Below the pieces are notes generated by a model. That model made no database searches and was not told where the DNA came from. It saw only the letters and a program-made list of their open reading frames with translations. Both the position numbers and the translations under genes were made by a program. Below, in pieces: positions 1-8,272 of a stretch of 64,000 nucleotides of DNA (position 1 is the stretch's first letter; the number at the start of each line of letters is the position of its first letter). Source of the stretch: Apodospora peruviana (lineage: Eukaryota > Ascomycota > Sordariomycetes > Sordariales > Lasiosphaeriaceae). Where the stretch lies: positions 4,588,001 to 4,652,000 of the forward strand of contig JAUEDM010000004.1 of assembly GCA_033439685.1 (NCBI GenBank), written 5' to 3'.

Positions 1-3
1 TAA

Positions 4-325
4 GATTCCGCAATCCCTGTTGACGTGATCGCAGTCATCAAAGATTATTCTCCCGCTCGAGGTAGATTAGCATCATCCCCATACTCCGTCAACTTCTCCT
101 CCAACTTCTCCTCCAACTTCTCCTCAAACTTCTCCTCCAACTTCCCCTTCAACACCTCATCAACCTCCAACTGACTGTATCTCGACGCAACACCCATGAA
201 AATCCCACAATCGATGTCGACGTAATCGCAACCTCACCAACCATTCTCCCGCTCGAGGTAAACAGCATCATCCCCATACTCCCTCAACTTCTCCTCCAAA
301 ACCTCATCAACCTCCTCAGCATTAA
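4..325. repeat. Partial tandem duplication of the GNAT gene 3' end
   Basis: Positions about 46-158 repeat 242-323 at an offset of about 196 bp. Both copies carry the C-terminal coding end of the acetyltransferase, and a diverged copy of its 3' flank also repeats (about 4-43 against 198-241). The distal copy contains several extra tandem units of a 12-bp motif, reading as repeated Leu-Glu-Glu-Lys on the minus strand, where the gene has one. The distal copy is outside the gene's frame and ends in a different short tail. It looks like a segmental duplication followed by minisatellite growth. Confidence 0.8.
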
Positions 326-737
326 ACCCAAACCGTCCCCAGAACTCTGCAGTTCCATATACAGAAACAAGACACGTGGTCGAATACCCATTCCTCAAGG
401 CAACCGCCAGTAAATTCTCAATACCCTGTCTGGCATATCCAGACCCGCGAAACTCCGGCAGGATAGCGAGATCGTGAATATAATACTGGTCTGCATCTGC
501 GGCTATCTTTTCGAGAAGACTGTCCAGAGCGGGCGGCTGGCGATGGCGTATGGGATGCGAGATGGCGTAGCCGCAAACCTCCTTGTCGTTGTTGACGAGA
601 ACGAGACTGCCATCGGGGAAGAGGTTGACGCGCTCGGTGAAGACGTGGTCGCTTTCTGGTAGGGCTGGGTGGACTGCGTCGGCGACGAGCATGAGGCCTG
701 GGATGTCGGCTGTGGTCGTTTGGCGCCAGGCTGCCAT
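234..737 (-). CDS. GNAT family N-acetyltransferase
   Basis: A 167-aa single-exon protein of the GCN5-related acetyltransferase fold, which transfers acetyl from acetyl-CoA to an amine; the substrate is unknown. The acetyl-CoA motif A is visible at about residues 94-105 as LPEFRGSGYARQG, preceded by the beta-4 strand YYIHDLAI. Further on, YGTAEFWGRFGF is the usual motif B segment of small fungal GNATs. Length is normal for the family and there is no signal peptide, so it is probably cytosolic. The start is the ATG directly before AAWRQTT. Its last roughly 25 codons are duplicated downstream. Family assignment is firm; substrate is not inferable. Confidence 0.88.
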   Translation of the reverse strand: MAAWRQTTTADIPGLMLVADAVHPALPESDHVFTERVNLFPDGSLVLVNNDKEVCGYAISHPIRHRQPPALDSLLEKIAADADQYYIHDLAILPEFRGSGYARQGIENLLAVALRNGYSTTCLVSVYGTAEFWGRFGFNAEEVDEVLEEKLREYGDDAVYLERENGW

Positions 738-1550
738 TTTGACATTTGTGTGCTGTATGGGGGATGATGACCACGTCTTTGAGGTTTGAAGAGGGATACT
801 TGATGAATGCTAAGCTGAGGTTTCCCGGTTGTGGTTTACTGCTCGACCACTTTTTGGGGAGTTGAGAATTTGGGTTTTTTGTTGCCTTGCAGAGCTATGA
901 TTGATTGGTGGAGCAGGATACCCCGAAGATATCCGCACGTAACCGATCAAGTCGTCCCAGACGGAAGTGATTGTTGAAACCGGTCGGACCGGCACAGACC
1001 AACAAGCTCCTGTCGCGAGAAGGCAACGATCTGAACTTGGATGTGTGTCTTCCGCCCCTGGCGGCCCCGGGCTTCGGAGGGGAGATGAAAAGTGGACACC
1101 CCAATAAGTACCGATCTCCCCGGTTTTGAACCCCGAACGGGAGGCGCGAGGGCAAAGGCCGGATTGACAGAGATTAGATGACGGCACCTGGTGCCTTTTA
1201 ACAACTCTCATGTCAGGATGAGGTCAGTTCATGACAAAATCTGAAACATGCGAGCAGCGGGACTACAATACTATCGCAGACTCTGGGAAATGAGTTCAGT
1301 GAGATTGCGAAACAAGAGGTGCATCGAATCGTCGAAAACAAGACCTGGAGACCGACGGCGGCATCGTTCGTTCAATGCAGTGGCAGATATTCATGTTGTT
1401 GACCAGGATAGTTAAGTGTCTGTCCTCTTCTTAGAGAATAAGATCGCGGTATTGGAAACCATCAGACTCAACACATCCAACCACGACCTGATTGTGATTT
1501 ACCAACGAGAAGAATAAGAAATAAAGAGATTTATTGCTGAGATATGTAGT
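738..1550. other. Intergenic stretch without a recognised gene
   Basis: Only short or compositionally odd reading frames occur here, for example a 133-aa minus-strand frame at 810-1211 without domain signal. No tRNA, repeat or splice-supported gene was recognised. It lies between the acetyltransferase start and the retrotransposon insertion point. Confidence 0.6.
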
Positions 1551-1555
1551 TCAGA
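1551..1555. repeat. Target site duplication TCAGA (left)
   Basis: TCAGA immediately precedes the left LTR and recurs at 7685-7689 right after the other LTR. A perfect 5-bp duplication is the usual footprint of Ty3/Gypsy integrase. Confidence 0.93.
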
Positions 1556-1817
1556 TGTCACGGCCGTCATCAAGGATCGATGGACGAACTCATCAATTGG
1601 GCGCTATCAACGAAGATTCTAAACTGCAGAGGAAAGGGAAGAAAAGAACAATCCTTGGAGCGCGAAGCGCGACAAGCTTCATCGTGGGGTGGGACCCCTT
1701 GACCTTCGTTGCTCCTGATTGGTCCTAGTGGCTGAGTCTCCACACCGTTCCCAACGATAGCTCTGCGGGGCGGCTGGGAGGCATGAAACAAGGGTCTGGG
1801 AGGGCTTGGTCCTCACA
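1556..1817 (-). repeat. LTR (3' LTR of the element)
   Basis: This 262-bp terminal repeat begins TGTCACGG and ends CCTCACA on the plus strand. It matches 7423-7684 throughout, including identical six-frame translations. It contains the 10-nt word ATTCTAAACT at 1616-1625 that is complementary in sense to the element's primer-binding region. Confidence 0.95.
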
Positions 1818-1829
1818 CTATCCCCCTCC
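1818..1829 (-). other. Polypurine tract of the LTR element
   Basis: On the minus strand the bases next to the 3' LTR read GGAGGGGGATAG, a purine-rich run in exactly the position used to prime plus-strand DNA synthesis. It lies directly against the LTR boundary. Confidence 0.8.
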
Positions 1830-1877
1830 AAGCCGCGACGGCTTTGGCGGCCGTCGTAGGCTTTTTGAATGTAAGGG

Positions 1878-4800
1878 TTACTTGTGCCTTTTGGCGGTCT
1901 TCCTCTTCGTCCTTGCTCCATAGCCGTTGTGCTCGGCTTTGTTGTCATCCTCATGGTCCTCGGGATAGTTGTCTTCAGCTGCAGCACGAATCCAGTCCTG
2001 CAGCCTAACTGGTGGTCCCGCAGCTTCGGGATATTCTCGATGGAACCCATCGAGTGTGGTCGCAGCGTTTTTGAAGTTCTCTGCTGGGTACCACTCGTCG
2101 TCTGGATCGTGGCCTCTCCAGGTGACCTGGTATTGCAGTGTCTTGCGTTGACCGAACAGTCGGGAGGTATTGACTCTCTCGACCTCCCATTCCGGTTCTC
2201 CATTGATTTGCTCTGGGGGTTCTGGCTCGCTCGACTGTTGTGGCAAGGGATCGATTGCAGCTTTCCTCAGGCGGTCAGCATGGAAGAGTTTAGTCCCCTT
2301 CACATAAGGCGGTGTATCCAACACAAAGCTATATCCACGCTCTTCTACAATAAGCCAAGGTCCAGCCCATTGTGAGTCCAACTTGGTGCTGGAAGCCTCG
2401 GTTTTCATGCCTTTCTTGCTAACGTAGACGAAATCTCCCACTCCGAAGTCCACAGGGCGGCGCTTCTTGTTCGCCTGTTCCGCTTGGCGGGTCTGAGCGG
2501 CGAGAGCGTTTTGGCGAGCGATGTCCTGGACCGTTTTGGTCTGGATGATCAATTTTAGAGCTTTCTTCTCTTGGTCTGTTGCAATATTCGCCTCTGGCAG
2601 ACGGGCAGATAGCGGGTTCCTTGGTTTCGAGCCCAGAGTTACTTGCAACGGGGCCATCCCGATACTGGAGTGCCATGACGCATTATGAGCGAAGTCCAGT
2701 GCGGGAATGTGCTCGCTCCATGTGTCTTGATACTTGGTCAGGTAAGGCCTCAGTCTCTGGTCCAGATCGGCATTAGTGATTTCAACAGCCCCTTGGGTTT
2801 GAGGGTGACGTGAGCTGCTGTGACGGTGCTTGGTCCCGGTTAGCTTGTTGATGGTCTCGAGGAATTCGGAGATAAACGGGCCTGCATTGTCGCTGATCCA
2901 CAGAGTTGGGACACCCCAGAAGCGATACATGCTGTGGTAGTACCGGCGGGCGAGATCTGGTGCCGTGTCGTTTTTCCGGCCAGGGAGGGTGGCCATCAGC
3001 CTGCTAAACTTGCAGATAAAAACCCAGACATAGTCATATCCTCGGCGGTCCTTTGGCATGTCCTTACCATCTACCACTACTTGATTCCAGACCTCATTTG
3101 GGATATCCAGCGGGTGTAGGAGGCCGGGCGTCTTGTCGTGGCGCGTCTTGTTCCTCTGACAATTTCGGCAGTTCTTGATATATCTCTTGACATCCCGCCG
3201 AAGACCATCCCACCAGTACTCTTGCTTGAGAAACTCGATGGTTTTGTTCTGACCCTGATGGGCATAGATCGGAGGCTCATGCGCTTCCTTAATCAAGGCT
3301 GTCCGTAGGTAGATGGTCCCGTCCAAGGTAGTCTCTGGGACTACAAAGCGGTCTTCGTACAGGCCCAGATTCTGCTTTTCGTTCTCTGCTTTGATCAAGT
3401 CTACCAAGTCGGCGCCTTTTGGGATATCCTCTGGTGCAGCCAGAGACATAGCGGCCATTACGGGTTGTATACGCTCGGCGGGGATAAGCGAGAAGGTCCT
3501 GTCCTCTTGCTCTCGGGCCTTAACAGTGGGAGAGTCCACCGTCTTGCGGGAGAGGGCATCGGCTACTACATTCTCTTGACCAGGGCGGTACTGGAAAGTA
3601 ATGTCGAACTGTCCTAGAAAGTCGGACCATCGGACTTGACGAGTAGATAGTAGGCGTTTGGTAGACCAATAGATTAGTGCCTTATGGTCAGTTACCACAA
3701 AGAACTGCTGTCCAAGGAGAAGAGGTTCGTTGTCTCTCAGGGTATTGACCACAGCGAGCATCTCCTGGTCTTGGATCGGGTAAGCCCTCTCCGCTGGAGT
3801 CATGGTCTTTGAGGAGTAGCCGACAGGTCTCCAAGTTCCATCAGTTTGTTGTTGCATGATTACGCCTGCGGTGGCGTTCCGTGAGGAGTCTGTCTCTACT
3901 CGGGTGGGGCGGCCGGGCACGAAGAAGGCCAGTACAGGGGCTGTTGTGGCTAGCTTTTTAAGCTGTTCGAAAGCTTGCTCTTGCTCGGGTCCCATTATAA
4001 AGTCGACATCTTTCTTCAGAAGGCGCTGGAGCGGCTCGGCGGTATGGCTGGCATGGTGACAGAAGACCCTAACATAGTTGCAAAGCCCTAGGAAAGACTT
4101 CACAGCGCGGACAGACGCCAGGTCCTCGAATTTCCACGCGAGTATAGCCTCGATCTTAGCCGGGTCTATGCTAACACCCTTACCGGCTTCCAGAATCATC
4201 CCTAGGTAGTCAATTACCGTGACGTCGAAGCTAGACTTCTTAATGTCTCCCTGTAAGCCGGCTTTATGCAACCGGTAAATAGCTTCTTCGACTTGAACGA
4301 AATGAGGTTCGTTCTCTTTAGTATAGATGAGGACATCGTCGGCATAAGCGCTGGCGAAACGGTCGAGCAACTCGTTCAGTTGGGCATTGATGAAGGCTTG
4401 CCACCAGGCGGGTCCAACCTTGAGTCCAAAGGGTAAGACTTTCCACTGGAATGTCCCTTGCCGGGTCTTGAAAGCTGTCAGAAAGCGAGAGTCGGCATGA
4501 ACCAGCAGTCGATTAAAGGCGCGGATGATGTCGATCTTGGTAAGACGTCTCGCGTCCCGACAATTGGTCAAAGTGCCTTGGATGTCCGGGGCCAGGAACT
4601 GACGTCCCTTAAGGAATTTGTTCACCCATCGGTAGTCGACACAGAATCGTCGCTCGTCGGTGCCCTTCTTTGGTACAAAGAGTATTGAAGCAGCGGTCTC
4701 TTCCATGCAAGGCTCGATAAAGTCGATTCTCAGGAGCTCATCCACTGTTTCTTTCTCCAATGGCAGGAGGTGAGCCGGAGTGTAGAACGACTTGGGTTTG

Positions 4801-5819
4801 CCTTCTAGAGGGTGCTCCAGTTCCAGTTTTACGTCGAAACCCTGCCGGCTAGGAGGGAGTTCGGTAGAAGCCTTTCTAGAGAAAAAGCCTTCCAGGTGAG
4901 CCAGCTCTTGGGGAAGCTTGCTCCGGACACGAGCAATATGCTCGGGATCCTCTCCAGCAGGGAATGGGATCGGTTGGCCGTCATGAGTCTTCCATTCTGG
5001 ATCCACAGACATTGCCTTCAGCGGGATGGGAGTATCGGGCATAGCCTGACGAGCCCATCTCCGTTGGCGGGGATCTTCTTCAAGTTGGACCTTTAGGGCC
5101 GCGATGTTGACTGTCTGGGCATGCTCTTCCTCTTGAGTTGGCGGCCCTGGGGTTACCTGGGTAATCGTGGGTTCAACAGTCCTCCATGACCTTTGAAGGA
5201 TGCGCTGCACTCTTATCTTGCGGTCGTCTTTTGCTATTAGGCGATCTCGTCGCACTAAGTCGGCTTGAGCTTTCATGTCGGGAGGCGGCGTCGTGTGTTG
5301 GACTGCTATAGATCGGGAAAACTGTGCCATTGCGGGTTTGTCATCTGGCCACAAGAATTGCCGAGAGGCGGGGTGTATCCAGACGTTTTGTTTAGTTAGC
5401 CAGTCTTGACCAATAAAGACGTCGTTAGCTGTAGGAATGATGATGAATTTCTGACGGGGAAATAGTCGTCCATCAATCTCGAGAGTAACTCGTATTTGGT
5501 GAGTCGCTTGAGCAGCCGACACTCCGTTAAAGTCGTTGAGCATTAACGGCTTCTCGAGCTTTTCTTTCTTAGCTCCTACGCGTTCAACCATCTTCTGAGC
5601 CATTCTGGGCGTCATCGAGAGGGAAATATCTGCTCCAGTATCACAGAGAGCTTGCGTCTTAAGACCAATTCCGTCCACCAGCAACTTGATCGGAGTGGTG
5701 AATGAGTTTGATTTAGGTGATCTACCGACTTTAGCTATCTGCGGTACATAGACTGCCGAGGAGACTTTCGGCAGTCCTAGCTGTTTTCCGAGTCGCTTGA
5801 TGAGTTGTCTGACGAGTGG
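1878..5819 (-). CDS. pol: Pol polyprotein: protease, reverse transcriptase, RNase H, integrase, chromodomain
   Basis: The open frame runs from just after a stop at 5820-5822 to 1878, about 1,313 codons. It has no ATG at its upstream end and overlaps gag in the -1 frame, so it is probably made as a Gag-Pol fusion. The aspartic protease motif DTGA lies at 5631-5642. Reverse transcriptase carries YADD at 4335-4346. RNase H follows with TDSS in place of the common TDAS. Integrase has an H-H-C-C zinc-binding segment and a D-D-E core in VVVDGKD, ISDNAGPF and the QTQGAVE region. The C-terminus near 2010-2190 has chromodomain features (YQVTWRGHDPDDEWYP), which in chromoviruses can guide integration to modified chromatin. 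All catalytic positions look intact. Confidence 0.95.
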   Translation of the reverse strand, partial: PLVRQLIKRLGKQLGLPKVSSAVYVPQIAKVGRSPKSNSFTTPIKLLVDGIGLKTQALCDTGADISLSMTPRMAQKMVERVGAKKEKLEKPLMLNDFNGVSAAQATHQIRVTLEIDGRLFPRQKFIIIPTANDVFIGQDWLTKQNVWIHPASRQFLWPDDKPAMAQFSRSIAVQHTTPPPDMKAQADLVRRDRLIAKDDRKIRVQRILQRSWRTVEPTITQVTPGPPTQEEEHAQTVNIAALKVQLEEDPRQRRWARQAMPDTPIPLKAMSVDPEWKTHDGQPIPFPAGEDPEHIARVRSKLPQELAHLEGFFSRKASTELPPSRQGFDVKLELEHPLEGKPKSFYTPAHLLPLEKETVDELLRIDFIEPCMEETAASILFVPKKGTDERRFCVDYRWVNKFLKGRQFLAPDIQGTLTNCRDARRLTKIDIIRAFNRLLVHADSRFLTAFKTRQGTFQWKVLPFGLKVGPAWWQAFINAQLNELLDRFASAYADDVLIYTKENEPHFVQVEEAIYRLHKAGLQGDIKKSSFDVTVIDYLGMILEAGKGVSIDPAKIEAILAWKFEDLASVRAVKSFLGLCNYVRVFCHHASHTAEPLQRLLKKDVDFIMGPEQEQAFEQLKKLATTAPVLAFFVPGRPTRVETDSSRNATAGVIMQQQTDGTWRPVGYSSKTMTPAERAYPIQDQEMLAVVNTLRDNEPLLLGQQFFVVTDHKALIYWSTKRLLSTRQVRWSDFLGQFDITFQYRPGQENVVADALSRKTVDSPTVKAREQEDRTFSLIPAERIQPVMAAMSLAAPEDIPKGADLVDLIKAENEKQNLGLYEDRFVVPETTLDGTIYLRTALIKEAHEPPIYAHQGQNKTIEFLKQEYWWDGLRRDVKRYIKNCRNCQRNKTRHDKTPGLLHPLDIPNEVWNQVVVDGKDMPKDRRGYDYVWVFICKFSRLMATLPGRKNDTAPDLARRYYHSMYRFWGVPTLWISDNAGPFISEFLETINKLTGTKHRHSSSRHPQTQGAVEITNADLDQRLRPYLTKYQDTWSEHIPALDFAHNASWHSSIGMAPLQVTLGSKPRNPLSARLPEANIATDQEKKALKLIIQTKTVQDIARQNALAAQTRQAEQANKKRRPVDFGVGDFVYVSKKGMKTEASSTKLDSQWAGPWLIVEERGYSFVLDTPPYVKGTKLFHADRLRKAAIDPLPQQSSEPEPPEQINGEPEWEVERVNTSRLFGQRKTLQYQVTWRGHDPDDEWYPAENFKNAATTLDGFHREYPEAAGPPVRLQDWIRAAAEDNYPEDHEDDNKAEHNGYGARTKRKTAKRHK
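5777..5819 (-). other. gag-pol overlap, candidate -1 frameshift site
   Basis: The last 43 nt of gag are also open in the pol frame. In gag phase the only slippery-like heptamer is G GAA AAC at 5789-5783; the A-site step fits but the first triplet is not homopolymeric, so it is imperfect. The pol frame has no ATG here, so some recoding, or translation from an internal non-ATG codon, is required. Confidence 0.5.
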
Positions 5820-7291
5820 CTATGGTCGTTGGTGGCCTTGGCATCTTCCTTGTCGAGGCTGTAGACTATGTTGGCGATGTTTTTCCTCTCGGGGCACTGG
5901 CGAGAAATATGTCCCGCTTTCTTGCAGAGGAAACACGATCCAGCGTCCTTCAAGGCTTCCTTAGCTTCGTCCGAGATAGGGGTCTTGTCAACACGAGGAC
6001 GAGGCTCGACTTGAACCTCCTTGTATTCGTGACGTTTAGTGCGGTAAGAAGGACTCCTCCGCTGAGAGCGTCGCTCTGGAGGCGAATGATCCCTGTTCTG
6101 GCGTTTGTGCTCCTGGGCCTCCTCATATGCACGTTGCTTTGCGAGGGCAGAGTTGGCTACTTTAATGACGAAGGTCTCGTAGGATATGCCCGGGTCTTCT
6201 GAGGCATCGAAGAGTTCAGGATTGATGTTGGCAGGGATATGCTCGTAGAGGGTAGTCTTGCGATCAGACTTAGGGATGTTGGCTTTGTCTGCGAGACTGT
6301 TGACTTTGCCAATGAACTGGTGGATGTCCATACTCTTGTCCTTAGGGTTATACCTGAGGCCACGAAGCTCTTCACGGGCTTTGGACGCCTGGTTGCGATC
6401 ATGGTAGACAGCTTGGAGAGCTGCCACCATTTCTGCGGCACTTGCAAAGGGCGTCTCTGTTGACCGGTATCGACTTTCTAACAGGTCGTTGGCGCAGTCT
6501 TCCGTAAGTGAGTTGAGGACGGCCATGCGGCTCCGTTCGGTACGGTACGTGCTCTTGTCTTCGCTGAACAGGTCGGCTACTTTGATAATCCACTTGTCAA
6601 ACTTGCTCTTGTCGCCGCTGAACAGGCCTGGATTGATGCCTAACTTCTTAGATTTCTCGTTGAAGGTTGGGTTCTCAGCGTTTTGGTCTTTGCCAAAAGG
6701 CTTGAAGGCTTCAAGAGCTGCAAAACCGGTGGGTTTGAAGTTGGAGCCTCCAAAGGCACTGTTCATCGGGGTAACGCCACGGGCTTGGCGGTTGTTCTCG
6801 TATTGGGGGTTGCGGTCGTTTATGGCAGCCTGGAGGCGGGTCTCGAGTTGAGCGTTACGGGCACGCTCGGCCTTGTTCTGGTTCTCCAGCTGGGCAAGAC
6901 GATCAAGGATTGCTTGCAGCTGATTGCCGTTGTCGCTGTTGTCAAGAGCCATTGTTCCTGCCTGTTGCGGCTGGGTAGGGCTTGTGGTTCGAGACAGATC
7001 CCTCATTGTTTGGTCTTGTTGATCTTGGTTTTCGGTAGCGGAGTTGTATCCTTCCGACTCTTTTGCTTCAATGCTGGCAACGGGCTCGTCTGGCTCTGGG
7101 TTGCGGTGGGTAGGAGTGGGCTCTTCTGGCTCTGTGCTCACTGGGGCGGCGGTAATCTCCTCTTCTACTCCCGACTGTTCGGGACTGGGGGTTGTTTCGC
7201 CGGAAGCCGTCTCGCTGAGTTCTGCTGACTTCTTTGCTGTTAGGCGGGAGGACTGGCGTGTCGGCGGGCCGTGATCTTTCTTGGGCGGCAT
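5777..7291 (-). CDS. gag: Gag nucleocapsid protein with CCHC zinc knuckle
   Basis: A 504-aa protein that packages element RNA into virus-like particles. The N-terminal 120 residues are low-complexity and acidic. A short coiled coil follows (QLENQNKAERARNAQLETR), then a retrotransposon gag region (FDKWI...WI-type core through about residue 390). A single CX2CX4HX4C knuckle (CFLCKKAGHISRQC) sits near the C-terminus. The tail is Ser/Asp rich and ends at the TAG at 5777-5779, beyond which pol continues in the -1 frame. The ATG at 7291 is the first in frame after the 5' LTR leader. Confidence 0.94.
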   Translation of the reverse strand: MPPKKDHGPPTRQSSRLTAKKSAELSETASGETTPSPEQSGVEEEITAAPVSTEPEEPTPTHRNPEPDEPVASIEAKESEGYNSATENQDQQDQTMRDLSRTTSPTQPQQAGTMALDNSDNGNQLQAILDRLAQLENQNKAERARNAQLETRLQAAINDRNPQYENNRQARGVTPMNSAFGGSNFKPTGFAALEAFKPFGKDQNAENPTFNEKSKKLGINPGLFSGDKSKFDKWIIKVADLFSEDKSTYRTERSRMAVLNSLTEDCANDLLESRYRSTETPFASAAEMVAALQAVYHDRNQASKAREELRGLRYNPKDKSMDIHQFIGKVNSLADKANIPKSDRKTTLYEHIPANINPELFDASEDPGISYETFVIKVANSALAKQRAYEEAQEHKRQNRDHSPPERRSQRRSPSYRTKRHEYKEVQVEPRPRVDKTPISDEAKEALKDAGSCFLCKKAGHISRQCPERKNIANIVYSLDKEDAKATNDHSHSSDNSSSDSENS

Positions 7292-7410
7292 CGACGTCCT
7301 CGCGTGGTTGGGTTCTGTGGCCTAGTTTTTCGTCGTGCACAGCCGACGTAGTGGGTGGGTTTGGTTGGGGTTTCGCGTATTTATTAATCGCTGGCGAGCG
7401 ATGAAATGGG

Positions 7411-7422
7411 AGTTTAGAATAG
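7411..7422 (-). other. Primer-binding region, probably self-priming
   Basis: Read on the minus strand the bases after the 5' LTR are CT ATTCTAAACT. The 10-nt word is a perfect reverse complement of AGTTTAGAAT inside the element's own LTR (plus-strand 7483-7492). That geometry, PBS two bases from the LTR and pairing to a site within the LTR, resembles the Tf1/sushi self-priming mechanism better than tRNA priming. Confidence 0.7.
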
Positions 7423-7684
7423 TGTCACGGCCGTCATCAAGGATCGATGGACGAACTCATCAATTGGGCGCTATCAACGAAGATTCTAAACTGCAGAGGA
7501 AAGGGAAGAAAAGAACAATCCTTGGAGCGCGAAGCGCGACAAGCTTCATCGTGGGGTGGGACCCCTTGACCTTCGTTGCTCCTGATTGGTCCTAGTGGCT
7601 GAGTCTCCACACCGTTCCCAACGATAGCTCTGCGGGGCGGCTGGGAGGCATGAAACAAGGGTCTGGGAGGGCTTGGTCCTCACA
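7423..7684 (-). repeat. LTR (5' LTR of the element)
   Basis: The 262-bp partner of 1556-1817, followed by the right TCAGA target duplication. In a Tf1-like scheme the transcript start would lie near the AGTTTAGAAT word at 7492-7483, because the 5' end of the RNA must pair with the PBS. Confidence 0.95.
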
Positions 7685-7689
7685 TCAGA
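7685..7689. repeat. Target site duplication TCAGA (right)
   Basis: Identical to 1551-1555 and directly abutting the right LTR end. Confidence 0.93.
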
Positions 7690-8272
7690 TACCTCTTGAA
7701 TAATTAATCCTATTAGGTAGCTGATATTGAGTGACTTGATAATCCCGCTAGTACTCAATTCAGTGGTGAAGGGATATATGAACTATGATCCTACTCTCCT
7801 TGCCGAGTTTATTTGTACAGCCTCATATTCGTCATCGGTAGGTCGTTTCAAACATGCAATTCTCACAAGCCGTGTTTGCCTTTCGCATTCCTTAGCAAAA
7901 GATCAGCAGGCTCGGACTCGGGCTCGCCACTAATATCCTCATCTGCTAGCCGTTATTACCGCGACATCCCTGTGGACGTTACACGCCTCCAAGCCCTGAA
8001 CCAATGACAAATTTGCTTGACGATTCCCGTTACGGCGTAGGCAAGGCAGCCGGGCGCGTACCGCAATTCACGTCTGAATCCTTCCAGTACATACCGCTGT
8101 GCTCGGATCCTCCCGCAAACAATGTCATCTTAATTTCGTGACCCTAAAAATGGACCTTACAGGGGGGGAAAGGGGCGCGATGTGACCATTGCAAAAGTGG
8201 CAAGGTATAACACTGAGCTTGGCCCCGTCACCACCCCTTGACCTCATCTCTCCCCAACAACCAAATTTCATC
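7690..8272. other. Intergenic promoter region of the X325 gene
   Basis: No coding sequence was recognised. A G-rich stretch and a TATA-like GGTATAACA near 8200 lie 60-100 bp before the following start codon. No other motif was recognised. Confidence 0.5.

Larger units (their letters stand above)
1556..7684 (-). mobile_element. Full-length Ty3/Gypsy LTR retrotransposon, chromovirus with C-terminal chromodomain
   Basis: A 6,129-bp element read on the minus strand. It has two 262-bp LTRs with TG...CA ends, 5-bp target duplications, a primer-binding region at 7411-7422, gag (5777-7291), pol (1878-5819, -1 frame relative to gag) and a polypurine tract at 1818-1829. The pol order protease-RT-RNase H-integrase identifies Ty3/Gypsy, and the chromodomain after integrase identifies a chromovirus. 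All enzymatic signatures are present and neither reading frame carries an internal stop. The LTRs appear identical by direct comparison, so insertion should be recent. The PBS matches the element's own LTR, not an obvious tRNA end, suggesting Tf1-like self-priming. Insertion is intergenic. Confidence 0.96.

Noticed and set aside
1121..1150. tRNA B-box-like word GGTTCAAAACC on the minus strand
   Set aside because: No matching A box, acceptor stem or cloverleaf could be drawn around it.
810..1211. 133-codon minus-strand frame
   Set aside because: No recognisable family, no signal of selection visible, and two other frames are equally open across the same GC-rich segment.
5783..5789. Canonical -1 slippery heptamer
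   Set aside because: GGAAAAC does not meet the X-XXY-YYZ rule at its first triplet, so it is reported only as a weak candidate.
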